Positions 1 through 11,599 of a stretch of 64,000 nt of DNA are shown here, one piece after another. The position numbers and the translations under genes are program-made. Source of the DNA: Luzula sylvatica (lineage: Eukaryota > Streptophyta > Magnoliopsida > Poales > Juncaceae); contig OX326957.1 of the NCBI GenBank assembly GCA_946800325.1, forward strand, positions 19,875,591 to 19,939,590, written 5' to 3'. The notes under the pieces are model-generated. The model searched no databases, was not told the DNA's origin, and worked only from the letters and a program-made list of their open reading frames with translations. Position 1 is the first letter of the stretch, and each line of letters starts with the position of its first letter.

Positions 1-140
1 AAGTTTTGTCAATATATTTGAAAAAATAGATACAATCATATCTCGCATCACGCTAAGATTTTTTAATAATCATATACAATTGCAATATATATGATATGAT
101 ATATATTGCCATTTAAATATATAGCCATATAGGCTCAACT
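1..140 (+). repeat. Start of a degenerate ~3.5-kb repeat unit (copy a)
   Basis: The first ~115 bases align with 15169-15255 joined to 19404-19440, and more loosely with 11630-11720. The shared stretch begins AAGTTTTGTCAATATATTTG and runs into an AT-rich ATATGATATGATAT stretch. This copy is not interrupted, so it serves as the empty site for the Helitron at 15256-19403: the junction corresponds to positions 89/90. No coding content is visible. Confidence 0.7.
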
Positions 141-550
141 AATTTCGTTCAATATCCTAATGTAAATCATTTCACCATTCTTGATGGAAAACTAAGAGCA
201 GCAAGCAAATGCTTCCTCCTCCTTCAAAAAGAAAATCTCCAAATTTTCTTAAGACGAAGGAAAACAGAAAACAAAATTTGTTCACGACCCCAATTTGGAA
301 ATTAATTTAAAACTCTTTAAGTTAATCATGATTAAGCCATATTAATCACGGTTCTATTTATCAATCTAAAAATTTGAGACTAAACTAACATCCTTTAAAT
401 AAACATTCTAAACTTAGATTTAACTCTAAAAATCTCTAGTCACATCCTTCTTCCCAATCCATACGCATTTTCATCTCATTATTTGTATTTCTTACTTTTC
501 ATGTTTTTTGTTCTTTATTAGATTATTTTTTCATGACAGAATTATTTCTT

Positions 551-691
551 GGATAGTGATATTGACAGGAAAAATAAATACTAGATACAGGAAATTTTAT
601 TCAAATTTGACATGAATTAAAACTAAAATTACCATTTCAAATTTAAATTTTCTGTTCCCAGTAATTTTATTTCCTGTCAATATCATTACCC
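551..691. mobile_element. Mutator-type MITE, copy 1 (141 bp)
   Basis: A 141-bp element with imperfect terminal inverted repeats (left GGATAGTGATATTGACAGG, right end reading GGGTAATGATATTGACAGG on the other strand). It is flanked by a perfect 9-bp duplication TTATTTCTT at 542-550 and 692-700. Nine-base target duplications are typical of the Mutator superfamily. A second copy of identical length lies at 21491-21631 with a different 9-bp duplication, which proves these ends. It has no coding capacity, so it depends on a transposase elsewhere. Confidence 0.92.
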
Positions 692-700
692 TTATTTCTT

Positions 701-3441
701 AATGTGTGGTTCTTTTCACTATTCATCCAAATTGCTAATTAATGTTTTACTGTAACAATGCCCATCTTAAATACAAACTCATAGAATAATTAAGGTAACT
801 AATTTTCAAACTGTTAAATTAGAAAAACAGACTCACAATTTTATCAAAAGAAATCAAGACAAATTATACACTTACCTCGTAATTTTGTGTTACTGTACCT
901 TACATTGTTCTATAGACTACTAATGAGAGAGAGAGAGAGAGATCACGATAAAGGGAGATTGAGAGAAAGGGAGTGTTTTTGTGAAGAGAAGGGTAGAATT
1001 GTCAATAAACTACTCTCTGTTAATTCTAACATTAAATGTTAAATATGAATAATTTTGATATAAATTTTGTTTAAAGGGACAAAAACAATATTAATGATTT
1101 AAAAGGGATTAATTTGTTATTTAAATCTTACACAAGGATACACATGTAATTCTCTCTTTCAATTAAAAGTTTTTCATGAGAAATTTTCTATTGGGGGGTT
1201 TTGTGAATTGTTTCCAATGAATTCTCCTAATTTGTGGAAATGATGCTGATTTTTAGTTTAAATTGAATTTTGGACAAAACTTATGCACAAATTAATCGAT
1301 AATAATATTTCGATACGTTTATTTAATTAAAAATCTTTATGAGAAAATGTTTGTTGGGGATCTTCATGAATTTTTGTTACAATGTATTGAATAACTAAAT
1401 TGTAGAATCCGCAACGAAGCGCCGAAATTTTCTTGTACTTAGAATTTCCCTAAAAAAATATTGTAATAAATAAAATAATGGGGGACATAAATGAAATACA
1501 AATATAATAAAATATTCGAAAATGTTGTAATATATAATAAAATTCATAATAAAGTTTTACAAATTCAAGTTAACAATTTAGAAATTTAAATCATAAAAAG
1601 ATGGGTTTTTAAAAAAGGTATGAATTTTTGACATAGACCAAGGATGTGAATTACCAAGAATACCCCTCCCTCCTCCTTAATATATAACTATAAGCCTATT
1701 AATTTACATGAATACCTTTCTCCCTCCTCCATTTTCCTCTTTCCGAAATAGCAAGAAAAATTGAAGAAAATATCAGGTAATAGATCTCTTTTATTTATTA
1801 ACATTGTTTTATCTTGTGAGTTTTTTTTTCCAAATTCCACTTGGTTTTGAGTTATGTAAATTAGAGTTTTATCAAAAAAAAAATGGTGTTGTAATGTTCT
1901 ATGGATTTGATTTGTTACATAATTTGCTGCATAGTTTTAGAAGCAGAAAATCAACTTCAGTACATTGGGTTGATTGGTTGGGTTTCAATATCATATTGGT
2001 TTACATCTAGTTTTAACTGTTTTTGGAAAATTTGAGTAAAATATAATCATGTAAATATGTGGATTTGTATATTTGATTTTGGTTAAAAAAAACTCGTTTA
2101 AACATTGTGTAGCATTTCAAAACGATATATATTTAGATTTAGATTTAGGCATTAGAAAATTACTATTAAGCATTTAAAAAAAAAAAACTCTTTTATAAAA
2201 ATAAGGTTTCTTTATTGTGAATTTGGATTATAATTTTATATGAATATGAATAATGTTTTAGGATGGTAAAATATTTGTTTTATTATGCACAAAAACAAAA
2301 TATTTTTCCACTCTAAAATCACATTCGTAATGAAAATATCTCTAATGTATTAACCAGATCCTAGTAAAATTCTTCACAAAATTCAAAATAAAACATATTG
2401 TAAGCCACCATAATCAACTTGAAATCTGCAAACATAAAACAAAAGAAAATTTGCTTATCTTTCGAATATACTATATGGATACATGCTCTGAGTATTATGC
2501 AGTTTTCTAGTTCTTGGGAATTTTGCACAAACCCTGCAAATATAAAAAAAATTATAAAAAAAATTTAATTAAATGTTACTTTACAGCTACAAAAAAATAA
2601 GGAATTTTGCAAAACCCCTGCAATTAAAAATTGGAAAAGAAGCCCCTCTATTCACGAGAAACTTAAATATTAGAGATAATTTAAATAATTAAGTAGTACA
2701 GAAATTTTATGCAAATTTCGAAAAATAACTAACCAAAGACCTGGTTATCCGATATAAAATTGATATAGAAAGTTGAAAATGAAATAAATGTAAAAATAGG
2801 GAATTTCGCATAAAAGCCCCTGCAATATTTATAGATTGGAACAAAGAAACTTTTATTAAAACGCTTATATTTAGACATAATTCCGTGCCTGAATCTGAAA
2901 ATTATTTGAAAATACCATTTTTGAACCTGAATGAAGGAGCCGATATCTTATTTAGTATTGTAAAAGTACATAATAGCCCTCGCGCTTGTGCTAAATTCCC
3001 AATTGTGTGCGTAATTGTTTTTCTCTCAATACTACAATCCAAAAAACATACAAACAATCAACCAAGTTGTAAGAAACATATATACGATTTTTAGTTTCAA
3101 AATTTTCAAAAAGGATAGGTTCTTTTTGTTGAAAATTTTCAAATCCTGTATCGGGGCGATAATTACAACTTCTTGGGGCTGGACCGTAAATTCTCCCTTT
3201 ATGGATCCCAACAAGGCTTTTATATAAATAGTTTGATAGCTCCTTCTATAAAAGATTAAAAAATGCAAATAATTCCTTGAGATAAGTCATTTCATATTTA
3301 TGCAATGTTGGGAGTCCCTACTTCATATTAATATTATGCAATGTCGGAGTCCCTACTTCCAATTGGCAATTTAGACCCTACCAAAACAAAATATTTCAGA
3401 ACAAAACAACATAAATCAGCAAGAATCATGAAATATAGTAA
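701..3441. other. AT-rich intergenic DNA with short direct repeats
   Basis: I see no gene here. It holds a short GA microsatellite (about 923-942). Two loosely similar ~70-bp segments lie near 1160 and 1325. A CT-rich stretch follows TATATAAC near 1680 and could be an old promoter or 5' leader. Three direct copies of a GGGAATTTTGCA-like sequence followed by CCCTGCAA lie near 2517, 2600 and 2799. A ~36-bp tandem duplication at 3300-3355 contains GAGTCCCTACTTC twice. A weak Helitron-like 3' end near 1405-1435 was not accepted. Confidence 0.5.
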
Positions 3442-3629
3442 CGCACCAAATATGTTACAGACGAATTGCTTCAAGTTTAGTCTTGCTTGATAATAACTTT
3501 TTTGCATTGATCCTAATCGGGTATTTCTTGCTTAGATAACCCTAAACATTTCAAAGTTGCGCCGGTATTTTGAGCTACTTTTTGCCACGGTACGGTATTA
3601 TCATAGCACTCTGGTACTATCATAATTAT
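3442..3629 (-). pseudogene. Fragment resembling chloroplast cysteine desulfurase (NFS2/SufS-like)
   Basis: Read on the minus strand, sequence after a splice-acceptor-like TTTCAG encodes VPWQKVAQNTGA followed by LKCLGL and EIPD. This resembles the region of class-V aminotransferase-fold cysteine desulfurases (plant NFS2, bacterial SufS) just after the EHHSN segment, which reads IVPWQ..A..TGA.LKF...; here EHHSN has decayed to ECYDN. A TAG follows EIPD. In a shifted frame the next stretch reads LLSSKTKLEAI, then in another frame CNIFGA, matching the family's ..SSKTKLVA.HHVSN.LGA. So one stop and at least two frameshifts break it. No other exons were found nearby; the copia element lies just upstream. 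The intact enzyme makes sulfur for plastid Fe-S clusters; this piece cannot. The family assignment rests on recognition of the motif, not on a search. Confidence 0.6.
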
Positions 3630-3828
3630 CTGAAACGAAAAATAAAACAAACACAGTTTGTATAAAATTGGAGAGTGAAAATGAAATTTCCCATAAAAAG
3701 CGGAAGGATGAAAATGAATAATATACACCGTCGCATCACAGGGACGTTGTAAGTTTGGAAGTCCCCATGAATAAGCGATTAAGTCGATAGTAGCACTAAT
3801 AGACCCTGGGCCCGTCGCTCAGTTGTGT

Positions 3829-3871
3829 GGGGGGGGGGGGGGGGGGGGGTGGGGGGGGGGGTGGGGTGGTG
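3829..3871. repeat. G-rich tract abutting the copia LTR
   Basis: Almost pure G for about 40 bases, ending in GTGGGGTGGTG directly before the TGTTAGG end of the LTR. A second G run (8615-8628) followed by GTGGTGG lies directly beyond the other LTR. The element may have inserted into a G-rich tract, which would hide its 5-bp target duplication. Run lengths in such tracts are prone to assembly error. Confidence 0.8.
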
Positions 3872-4233
3872 TGTTAGGATCGTCGCCGCAAACACACACA
3901 CAAGAACAACACACACGGACACAAGTATTTTTACGTGAAAACCCCGAAGGGAAAAAACCACGGCCGCCGGCACTCAAACTTATTTTACTATACTGGAGAA
4001 AGAGATAATACAATTGTTTGTACTTTGTTGGAATGAATAAAACTCTAGCCTAGCCCTCTATTTATAGCTAAACTCCTACCCAATACAAGGAAATAATACA
4101 AGGAAATAATCATTGCCTTAATTACCATTCAATCATGGCAATATCAATATATGGAGAGTTTTCCTATTTCTTCAAGGTTTCCTTTTTCTAATTTTCTAAT
4201 CTTCCGGTTTTCAAAAGTCTCCATACCATAACA
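3872..4233 (-). repeat. Copia 3' LTR
   Basis: On the plus strand it runs TGTTAGG...CATAACA, so it has the TG...CA ends and a TGTTA/TAACA terminal inverted repeat expected of copia LTRs. It matches 8254-8612 over its length. It is 362 bp. Confidence 0.93.
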
Positions 4234-4244
4234 ATCTCCCACTT
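4234..4244 (-). promoter_or_regulatory. Polypurine tract of the copia element
   Basis: The minus strand reads AAGTGGGAGAT immediately before the LTR start TGTTATGG. This is the usual plus-strand primer tract of plant copia elements. Confidence 0.88.
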
Positions 4245-4318
4245 GGAGACTTTTGCACCAGTCTTCTTTCTCCCGTCCCGAGTGGGACTTCCTTGAGTTC
4301 GGCGACAGCTCCCATGGT

Positions 4319-7300
4319 TTACGTGACCAACCCCACCGAGGCGACGCACATCCTCAACTTGTCGGTGGGGACTTCCTTGGTCAACATATCTGCAGCGTTC
4401 TTGGCACCTTGGATCTTCTCCAGCTATAAGACCCCGTCACTCATAAGTTCCCGGATGTAGTGATACTTCAGTTGGATGTGCTTGGTCCTCGAGTGGAACA
4501 CCGGATTCTTCGCGAGACATAAGGCACTTTGACTGTCGGTGTAAAGTGTCTTGCATCCTTGAGCTTTCCCGATCTCCTTCAGAAAAGTCAAGAGCCATAC
4601 CATCTCCTTTCCGGCCTCCGAGATTGCCACATACTCAGCCTCCGTTGTCGATAGCGACACACACTTCTGCAATCTCGACATCCAACTCACCGTCGTGCCT
4701 CCCATCGTGAAGACATAACCGGAAGTGCTCTTCCGACTATCCACATCTCCTCCTAGGTCAGCATCTACAAAGCCTTGCAAACTCGTGCCACCTTTCTTGT
4801 AGCACAGTGCCATGCTTGCGGTGCCCTTCAAGTATCTCAGTAGCCACTTAATCGCCTCCCAGTGCTCGATGCCGGGGTTTGTCATGAACCAGCTCACGAC
4901 TCCCACTGCATGAGAAATGTCGGGTCTCGTGCACACCATGGCGTACATTAGGCTACCCACTGCCGATGAATACGGCACGTTCTCCATCCTCTTCTTCTCC
5001 TCCGTGGTTTTCGGTGACTGCGCCTAGGAGAGTTTGAAATGTGCGCCGAGTGGGGTACTTCTCGGCTTGGCGTCATCTACTCGGAATCGCTCCAGCACAT
5101 TATTAATGTACTTCTCTTGCGACACAGTGAGAGTACCATTGCTTCGATCTCGAGTAATTCGCATTCCAAGGATTTGGCTCGCCTCTCCTAAATCCTTCAT
5201 TTCAAATCCTCTCGACAACTCCCTCTTGAGCTTGTCGATCTCCCTCATGTTCGCACCTGCAATGAGCATATCATCAACATACAAAAACAATATAATGTAT
5301 GTTTCTCCACTGCTTTTGTAGTAGCAACAATGGTCGGTGTCACCCCTACGAAAATCACGATCAAACATGAACTTGTCGAACTTCTTGTACCACTGCCTTG
5401 GAGCCTGCTTTAAACCGTACAACCTCTTCTTAAGCCTGCACACAAGATCCTCCTTTCCCGGGATCTCGAAACCTTCGGGTTGCACCATATAGATGTCCTC
5501 CTCCAAATCGCCATGAAGGAATGCCGTCTTGACATCCATTTGCTCGAGGTGCAAATCCTCCGCTGCTACAATACTTAACACCGTGCGAATAGTCGTCAGC
5601 TTCACCACCGGCGAGAACACCTCCATGTAGTCGATTCCCTTCTTCTGAAGAAACCCCTTGACTACCAGCCTCGCCTTGTATCTCTTGCTGCCATCTGACT
5701 CGTCCTTCATTCGGTAGACCCATTTATTTTGCAGCGCCTTCTTGCCATCTGGCAACCGGGTCATTTCCCAAGTATTGTTCTTCCAGAGAGACGCAATCTC
5801 CTCTTTCATCGCGCGCTCCCACTTGACCGAATCACCTCCGTGTACCGCCTCTCGGTAGCCTTCTGGTTCACCCGCATCAGTTAGCAGCAAATGATGGAGT
5901 GATGGTGAATAACGGTTAGTAGGCTTAATTCTCCGGATTGATCGTCTCAAAATCGGAGTTTCTGGGCTTTCGTCTTGCGCGATTTCAGGCACGTCTTCGT
6001 CCCCATTTTCAGTCATATCCTGGACCGAAAACTCGTCTTCCTCGGACTCGCTCGACTCGTCATTGCTCGTGATTTGATGGACACTCTCCTCTGGTTTCGA
6101 TTCGCCTCCAGAACCGAACCTGTTGTTGTAGAGTTCCCCTTCATTAAAGGTTGCGTCCCTTGACTGAATTATTCTTCGACCTTCCTCGATCCAAAACCGA
6201 TAACCGAAGTAATTCGATCCATAACCAATGAACACACATCTTTGGGCCTTCGCGTCTAGTTTGTCCCTCTTCTCTGCGTCGATATGGACATACGAGATAC
6301 TCCCAAAAATTCGCAAATGACCAAGAGAAATCTTCTTTCCTCTCCATTTCTCTTCAGGTAGCTCGAGGTTGAGGGATTTCATCGGAGTACGGTTGATAAG
6401 GTATGCGGCCGTGCTAACCGCATCCGCCCAGAACATCTTCGGCAATCCCGCGTATAATCGCATCGCCCTTGCTCGTTCATTCAGAGTTCGATTCATCCGT
6501 TCTGCCACCCCGTTCTGTTGAGGTCGATTTGGAACCGTCCGAATCTGCTTGATTCCTTGTTCCGCACAAAACCCTCTGAACTCTGCACCGTCGTACTCCC
6601 CTCCATTATCCGACTTCAAGCATTTCAGCTTCAGGCCGATCTCGGTCTCGACTTCTACCTTCCACCTTTTAAACACATTAAACACGTCAGATTTGTGTTT
6701 AATAAAATAGATCCATACCTTCCTAGTTGAATCGTCGATAAAGGTGACGTAGTATCGTGACCCCCCGATAGACTGGACCGGAGCTGGTCCCCACACGTCG
6801 GTATGCACCAGGTCTAACTTTCCCATCTTGAGTTCTCGTCCGGCCTTCGAAAAACTAACCCGTCTTTGCTTGCCGAGCACGCAGTTCTCACAGAAATCGG
6901 TTTGTACCGATTTTACCTTCGGTAACAAACCTTTGGAAATTAACACTTGCATCCCTTCGTGACTCATGTGACCGAGCCGATTGTGCCATAACATCGGATC
7001 AGTCGCTGCTCCTGAAAACGCCAAACAATCTTCTCTATTATTGGTAAGATAGAGGGTTCCCGTCTTCGTACCTCTCGCTATCACCATGGCCCCTCTTACA
7101 ATCTTCCACGACCCGTTCCCGAACACCGTCTTGTAGCCTTCGCTATCCATCTGCCCGACGGATATCAAGTTCTTCTTCAGACCGGGAATGTACCGAACTC
7201 CTCGCAAGATCCATCTAAATCCGTTGCTCGATTTTATCTGGACGTCACCTATGCCCGATACGCTCAAAGGCTTTCCATCTGCTAGGTGAACATTTCCTAA

Positions 7301-8212
7301 ATCTCCTGTCTTGATATTTAAGAACTTATCTTTCTGCGAGGTTGAGTGGAAGGATGCACCCGAGTCCAAAACCCAGGACTCGACGGGGTTGTCGACGCAT
7401 AAAACGAGAGCGTCGTCTCTGTCTTGCTCGGTGACAACATTTGCAGAACTCGATTCCACCTTCTCCTTTCTCGGGGCTTTGCAGTCCCGCTTCATGTGAC
7501 CTTTCTTGCCACAATTCCAGCACTCCAGCTCGCCACGTGGTCTTGACTTGCTACGCCCTCTGGACTTGGCTCGTCCGCGATTGTTGCTCTTCTGACCTTC
7601 ACGGCCCCGGCTCTCCAAATTCAACGCCGAACCCGAGGAACCCGAGGCTTCGCTCCGCTCCTTTCGCCGAATGTCGTCATTCAGGATGCGGTCCCGTACT
7701 TCCTCAAAGGTCAAATCCTCCTTGACGTCGATAACGTCTACCGTCGTCGTCCAGCTCTCCGGGAGAGATGACAGTAACATGAGTGCCTTCATCTCATCAC
7801 CAAGGTTAAATTTGAAAGAATCTAATTGGTTTGAAATAACCTGAAAGGCATTTAGATGTTCTGCAACAGATCCGCCCTCCGTCATTCGCAGATTGAAAAG
7901 ACGGCGCACCAGGTGCAGCTTGTTTAGCGAAGATGGTTTCTCGTACATGTTGGACAACGCCTTCATGACCCCGAAAGCCGTCGTCTCCTTTGCTACGTTG
8001 AACGCCACGTTCTTGGCCAGCGACAGTTGGATATAGCTTAGCGCCTTGCGGTTCATCTTCTTCCACTTGCCTTCGTCCGTGATACTTTCCGGCCTTGTCT
8101 CGAATAGCGCCTCTTCTAGGTCCTTCTGGCATAGCAACGCTTCTACTTGCATCTTCCAGTAACCGAAGTCTCGCCCATCGAACCGACATACCGAAACCTT
8201 GTTCTCGTCCAT
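4319..8212 (-). pseudogene. Copia gag-pol polyprotein, broken by two TAG codons
   Basis: One frame from the ATG at 8212 to a TAA at 4319 would be 1297 residues, interrupted by TAG at 5024-5026 and at 4424-4426. Visible domains by residue: gag (1-200), a CCHC zinc knuckle CWNCGKKGHMKRDC (231-244) after a basic RGRSKSR stretch, the protease active site LDSGAS (282-287), a pre-integrase HNRLGHMS motif, an integrase core with SDNGGEY and NGVAERMNRT, the reverse-transcriptase catalytic YVDD (978-981), then RNase H with DADLGGD, SRKSTSG and a C-terminal ADMLTK just before the end. Both stops are single codons without loss of frame, so each could be a C-to-T change. No frameshift separates gag and pol. 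The intact polyprotein packages element RNA, copies it to cDNA and integrates it. Confidence 0.95.
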
Positions 8213-8239
8213 CTCTCGTCTGCTCGAACCTTAACCCTT

Positions 8240-8251
8240 GCCCCGATACCA
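8240..8251 (-). promoter_or_regulatory. Primer-binding site (initiator Met tRNA type)
   Basis: The minus strand reads TGGTATCGGGGC two bases after the upstream LTR. The usual plant sequence complementary to tRNA-iMet is TGGTATCAGAGC, so two positions differ. The position and ten matching bases support the call. Confidence 0.85.
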
Positions 8252-8253
8252 CT

Positions 8254-8612
8254 TGTTAGGATCGTCGCCGCAAACACACACACAAGAACAACACACACGA
8301 ACACAAGTATTTTTACGTGGAAACCCCGAAGGGAAAAAACCACGGCCGCCGGCACTCAAACTTATTTTACTATACTGGACAAAGAGAGAATACAATTGTT
8401 TGTACTTTGTTGGAATGAATAAAACTCTAGCCTAGCCCTCTATTTATAGCTAAACTCCTACCCAATACAAGGAAATAATACAAGGAAATAATCATTGCCT
8501 TAATTACCATTCAATCATGGCAATATCAATATATGGAGAGTTTTCCTATTTCTTCAAGGTTTCCTTTTTCTAATTTCTTAATCTTCGGGTTTCCAAAAAT
8601 CTCCATACCATA
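8254..8612 (-). repeat. Copia 5' LTR
   Basis: Direct repeat of 3872-4233 with about nine substitutions. In element orientation it carries the promoter. The plus-strand end reads CCATATAGGG instead of CCATAACA, so the last two or three bases are lost or changed. Confidence 0.9.
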
Positions 8613-9323
8613 TAGGGGGGGGGGGGGGTGGTGGTTCGAGTCGGGGGACATTTCTTTCTAGCCTGTTCATTGAATTTAGGAGTTATTGTAGTCACATCTT
8701 CTAAATTTAGCGAAAACCAAAATTATTTCCCACAATTGCAAAGGAGATCTTCTACATACTCTAAACGTAGTCATCTATAATGTCTAATTAAAAGAATACG
8801 TACAACCTTGCAGAAGTTTCAAATTTAACAAGTTCACTGGATTAGGAGTTAGATTTAGCCTTGTTCATGTTAATCTTTGAAACTAAGTTCCAAATCCAAT
8901 CATTATCACTTAAACCTGAATCGGTCTCGACAATGTGAATTTGTAATTAAGCTTCAATCACCCTCAATATCTTCTATTGGTCTCAATTTTCTCTTAATCA
9001 CTCAGTAAAATGAAATTTGGCCGAAGGAAACGATTAAGGACTCATGATCAGCGTAAAGAAAACCTTATTCCAGTTGATTAAGGACTCTGTAGCAGTTGTC
9101 CGTCTCCTTGTTCTTGTTGTCTAACTCGCGTCGTCAAAAGTCTTGACTTGTGCACAACGGAAAACCCATAAAACTATATTCGTCGAAATGTTTACGTGCA
9201 TGAGGCCGTCGACAGTTCGCCAGTGAATCGTCCGAGATAGAGCTTGTGAAGTTTTTCTTTCTATCGATGCTACGAAACAGAAGAAGAAGAGAAACTCATT
9301 GTATTCCAAAGTTACCGAAACCG
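8613..9323. other. Intergenic DNA, no gene seen
   Basis: After a 14-base G run, ordinary sequence of moderate composition continues to 9323. I found no reading frame, RNA gene or repeat relation here. An antisense frame starting inside the C tract at 9324 is just translated low-complexity sequence. Confidence 0.5.
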
Positions 9324-9386
<63 letters not shown>

Positions 9387-9395
9387 ACACACACA
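9324..9395. repeat. 49-base poly-C run followed by (AC)n
   Basis: An almost uninterrupted C run at 9324-9372 passes directly into an AC dinucleotide repeat ending at 9395. Its reverse complement, TGTGTG followed by a G run, looks like the tract at 3824-3860. Such a run can form a G-quadruplex on the minus strand, and its length is likely unreliable in an assembly. Confidence 0.9.
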
Positions 9396-10267
9396 ATAAA
9401 TAAATTATGAATCTTCTAATCTCAACCAGGAAAGAATGATATTATTAATATTATTAATTATTAATAGTTATAAGTTTAGGGAAATCCCTCTCATCTCATG
9501 CCTCCGCATCACCACTGGGGCCGTTGGATTGAATTCCTATTTCATTAAATACATCAGATCCGTTCGTTGTTCCGTGAACTTAATTTATGTACACCGAGAT
9601 ACATAAAAGAACTTGATTTATTATGGACTGCCGTAGACCGCGTTCATTCATTCTATATAAAGTCATGATTCTGTTTGGTCTTAATTAGAAAGAGAAAAAG
9701 TCATTAATTATTTGGTTTATTCATTTAAACATGATCTAGATAAACCAATTAATATAAAAGCTACATGAATCTTGGTCCATTGTGAACCAAGTTCATTCAT
9801 ATTTTTTTTATCCCAATTAATATGCGAAATTTTCAAAAAAATCCTTAAATTTTTAGATATTGTAAGAAACAATTAAATTTACATATGTAGTAATTATAAT
9901 TTTTTTTTTTATTAATTTAAAAAAAACCTTAACCTTTTTGTAATATATAATAATTTTAAAAAAATTACTATATGTTATATGTTATATAATTTTAATATTA
10001 CATTCATTACAAATATTTAATTTTTATATTTTTTCCTGAAAAGCTAACATAAAATTCTAATAAGATGAACAACATTATTAAAAGAACACCTTGCAAATAT
10101 TTAAAATAAAATATCATGAAACTATTACATATGAGATTTGAAGGGTATTTTGGTAAAAAAATTTAATATCATCCATAAGGGGGTATTTGGAAATAAAAGT
10201 TTGGTAGAGAGTTTTTTTGGTGTTCACAAAAAGATTGGGCACTTTTTATAATATCCAAAAATGTCAG
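9396..10267. other. AT-rich intergenic DNA, no gene seen
   Basis: Contains an ATTATTAATATTATTAATT stretch near 9440 and many A/T homopolymers. No coding, RNA or defined repeat feature was recognised. Confidence 0.5.
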
Positions 10268-11025
10268 CAGGGCCGGTCCCAGGTTTCGAAGTACCCGAAG
10301 CCATTTTTTAATTGGACCCCATAATTTATGGTTTTCTCAACATAAAAAAAAACATAAATAGAAAATCTGATCGTGTCTATCATGGTCCTCCAATTTTAGA
10401 GAACAATATAAATTCAGTAACTTATTCCTATTTAGAACATTAAATTTTTAGTTAGGAATTTAAGAAAACAATAAGCTTGATATATATATTAATATATATA
10501 CGAAATATAAAATTTCAGCTTGGATATATCACAAAGATTGAAAGATTGGAAGATTCTTAGTAATCTCAGCAAGCACACTCAATATTCCACTACCTATTTA
10601 TATAAGAGAACACAAAATAACAAATGAAAATAGCTTTTGTGTTGTAAAATTAATATAAAGTTTCATACTTTGATAAACTTAATCTAAGAGAGCCATCTCT
10701 CTAGCATCAGTAGACCCAAAAAAAAACTACCATTTAACATCTCAAGAATTCTCAGTAACTTGAATTACATACGATAGAATATAGATGAATGAAAGGAAAA
10801 CAAACAAAACTTAGAAGAAAGGAGACAAAATAAGTGATAACTATAAGGCCCAACAAGATATTTCTCATGTATCCTATGGACTGTAAAGTCTTACTCTATA
10901 CATGGTTTATACTTGGACTTGATAGAAAAAGTTCACTCTATTGCTCAAAAAATATATATCGGACCCCTCATGAAAAACAGACCCGAAGCCCAGGCCTCAT
11001 CAGCCTATAGCTGGGGCCGGGTCTG
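10268..11025. mobile_element. hAT-type element (758 bp) with perfect 8-bp target duplication
   Basis: The ends are CAGGGCCGGTCCC on the left and, read inward from the right, CAGACCCGGCCCC. The element is flanked by identical octamers AATGTCAG at 10260-10267 and 11026-11033. CAGGGCCGG-type termini with 8-bp duplications are characteristic of hAT transposons. There is no transposase, so it is non-autonomous. A relative with the same terminal motif is at 35210-36168. Confidence 0.9.
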
Positions 11026-11033
11026 AATGTCAG

Positions 11034-11599
11034 GGATTCAAAATATATCAAAATACGGATGTCCGAACACCTTTTCATAATTGTCCGGATTTATGGGAAC
11101 ATCACATTTGTATTTCTACGACTTTATACAAATTTCATCAAATTTGAAACTAGGGTTAGAAAGGAAGAGCGTGATGAAACTAGGGTTAGAAAGGAAGCTT
11201 CGGGACAACACCGAAGATATGGAGAGTGGGTAGACTCGGTCTATAATTTAGGAAGTGGGGGAGGGGTTGTAGATTAGGACTGGACACGGTCCACCACTTT
11301 AATTCCAAATGCCACAGTCAGAGGTATCTCATTAAAATCAACACTAAATTAGGTGTATGATTTAAAAAAAAACTCTATGTATATTTGTACTTACGGAAAA
11401 TATATATGGAAAATATTTGGATGAAGGGGTTTAGAACCTTCTCCAAATTTTGTCAAAAGAAATATTTATTTGATAGATCAATGAAGATAAAAATACATCA
11501 TTTTAAATCTTCATTTTTTTTCTTGGCCCAATCCAGTTATTTTGTAAGCATTTTTTCTATTGGTTGCTTTGATTACAAAGTATTCACAAATTGACCTGG
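11034..11599. other. Intergenic DNA, no gene seen
   Basis: Includes a tandem duplication near 11150-11190 (GAAACTAGGGTTAGAAAGGA twice). Short frames here show no domain or codon pattern that I trust. Confidence 0.45.

Larger units (their letters stand above)
3872..8612 (-). mobile_element. Ty1/copia LTR retrotransposon, nearly complete, minus strand
   Basis: About 4.74 kb with two direct LTRs (3872-4233 and 8254-8612), a primer-binding site next to the upstream LTR, a polypurine tract next to the downstream LTR, and one gag-pol frame in the order gag, zinc knuckle, protease, integrase, reverse transcriptase, RNase H. Integrase before reverse transcriptase identifies Ty1/copia (Pseudoviridae-type). 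I count about 9 substitutions between the LTRs over ~358 bp (~2.5%), so insertion is fairly recent. Two in-frame TAG codons make it non-autonomous as it stands. The outer few bases of the 8612 end do not match the other LTR, so that boundary and the target duplication are uncertain. Confidence 0.95.

Noticed and set aside
1400..1440. Helitron-like 3' end (CCGCAACGAAGCGCCG then AAATTTTCTTG)
   Set aside because: The hairpin is imperfect and the terminus reads CTTG rather than CTRR; similarity to 33923-33952 is only partial.
4424..4987. Separate RNase H gene on the minus strand
   Set aside because: It is in the same frame as the copia polyprotein and begins after a single TAG; it is part of the broken gag-pol, not a gene.
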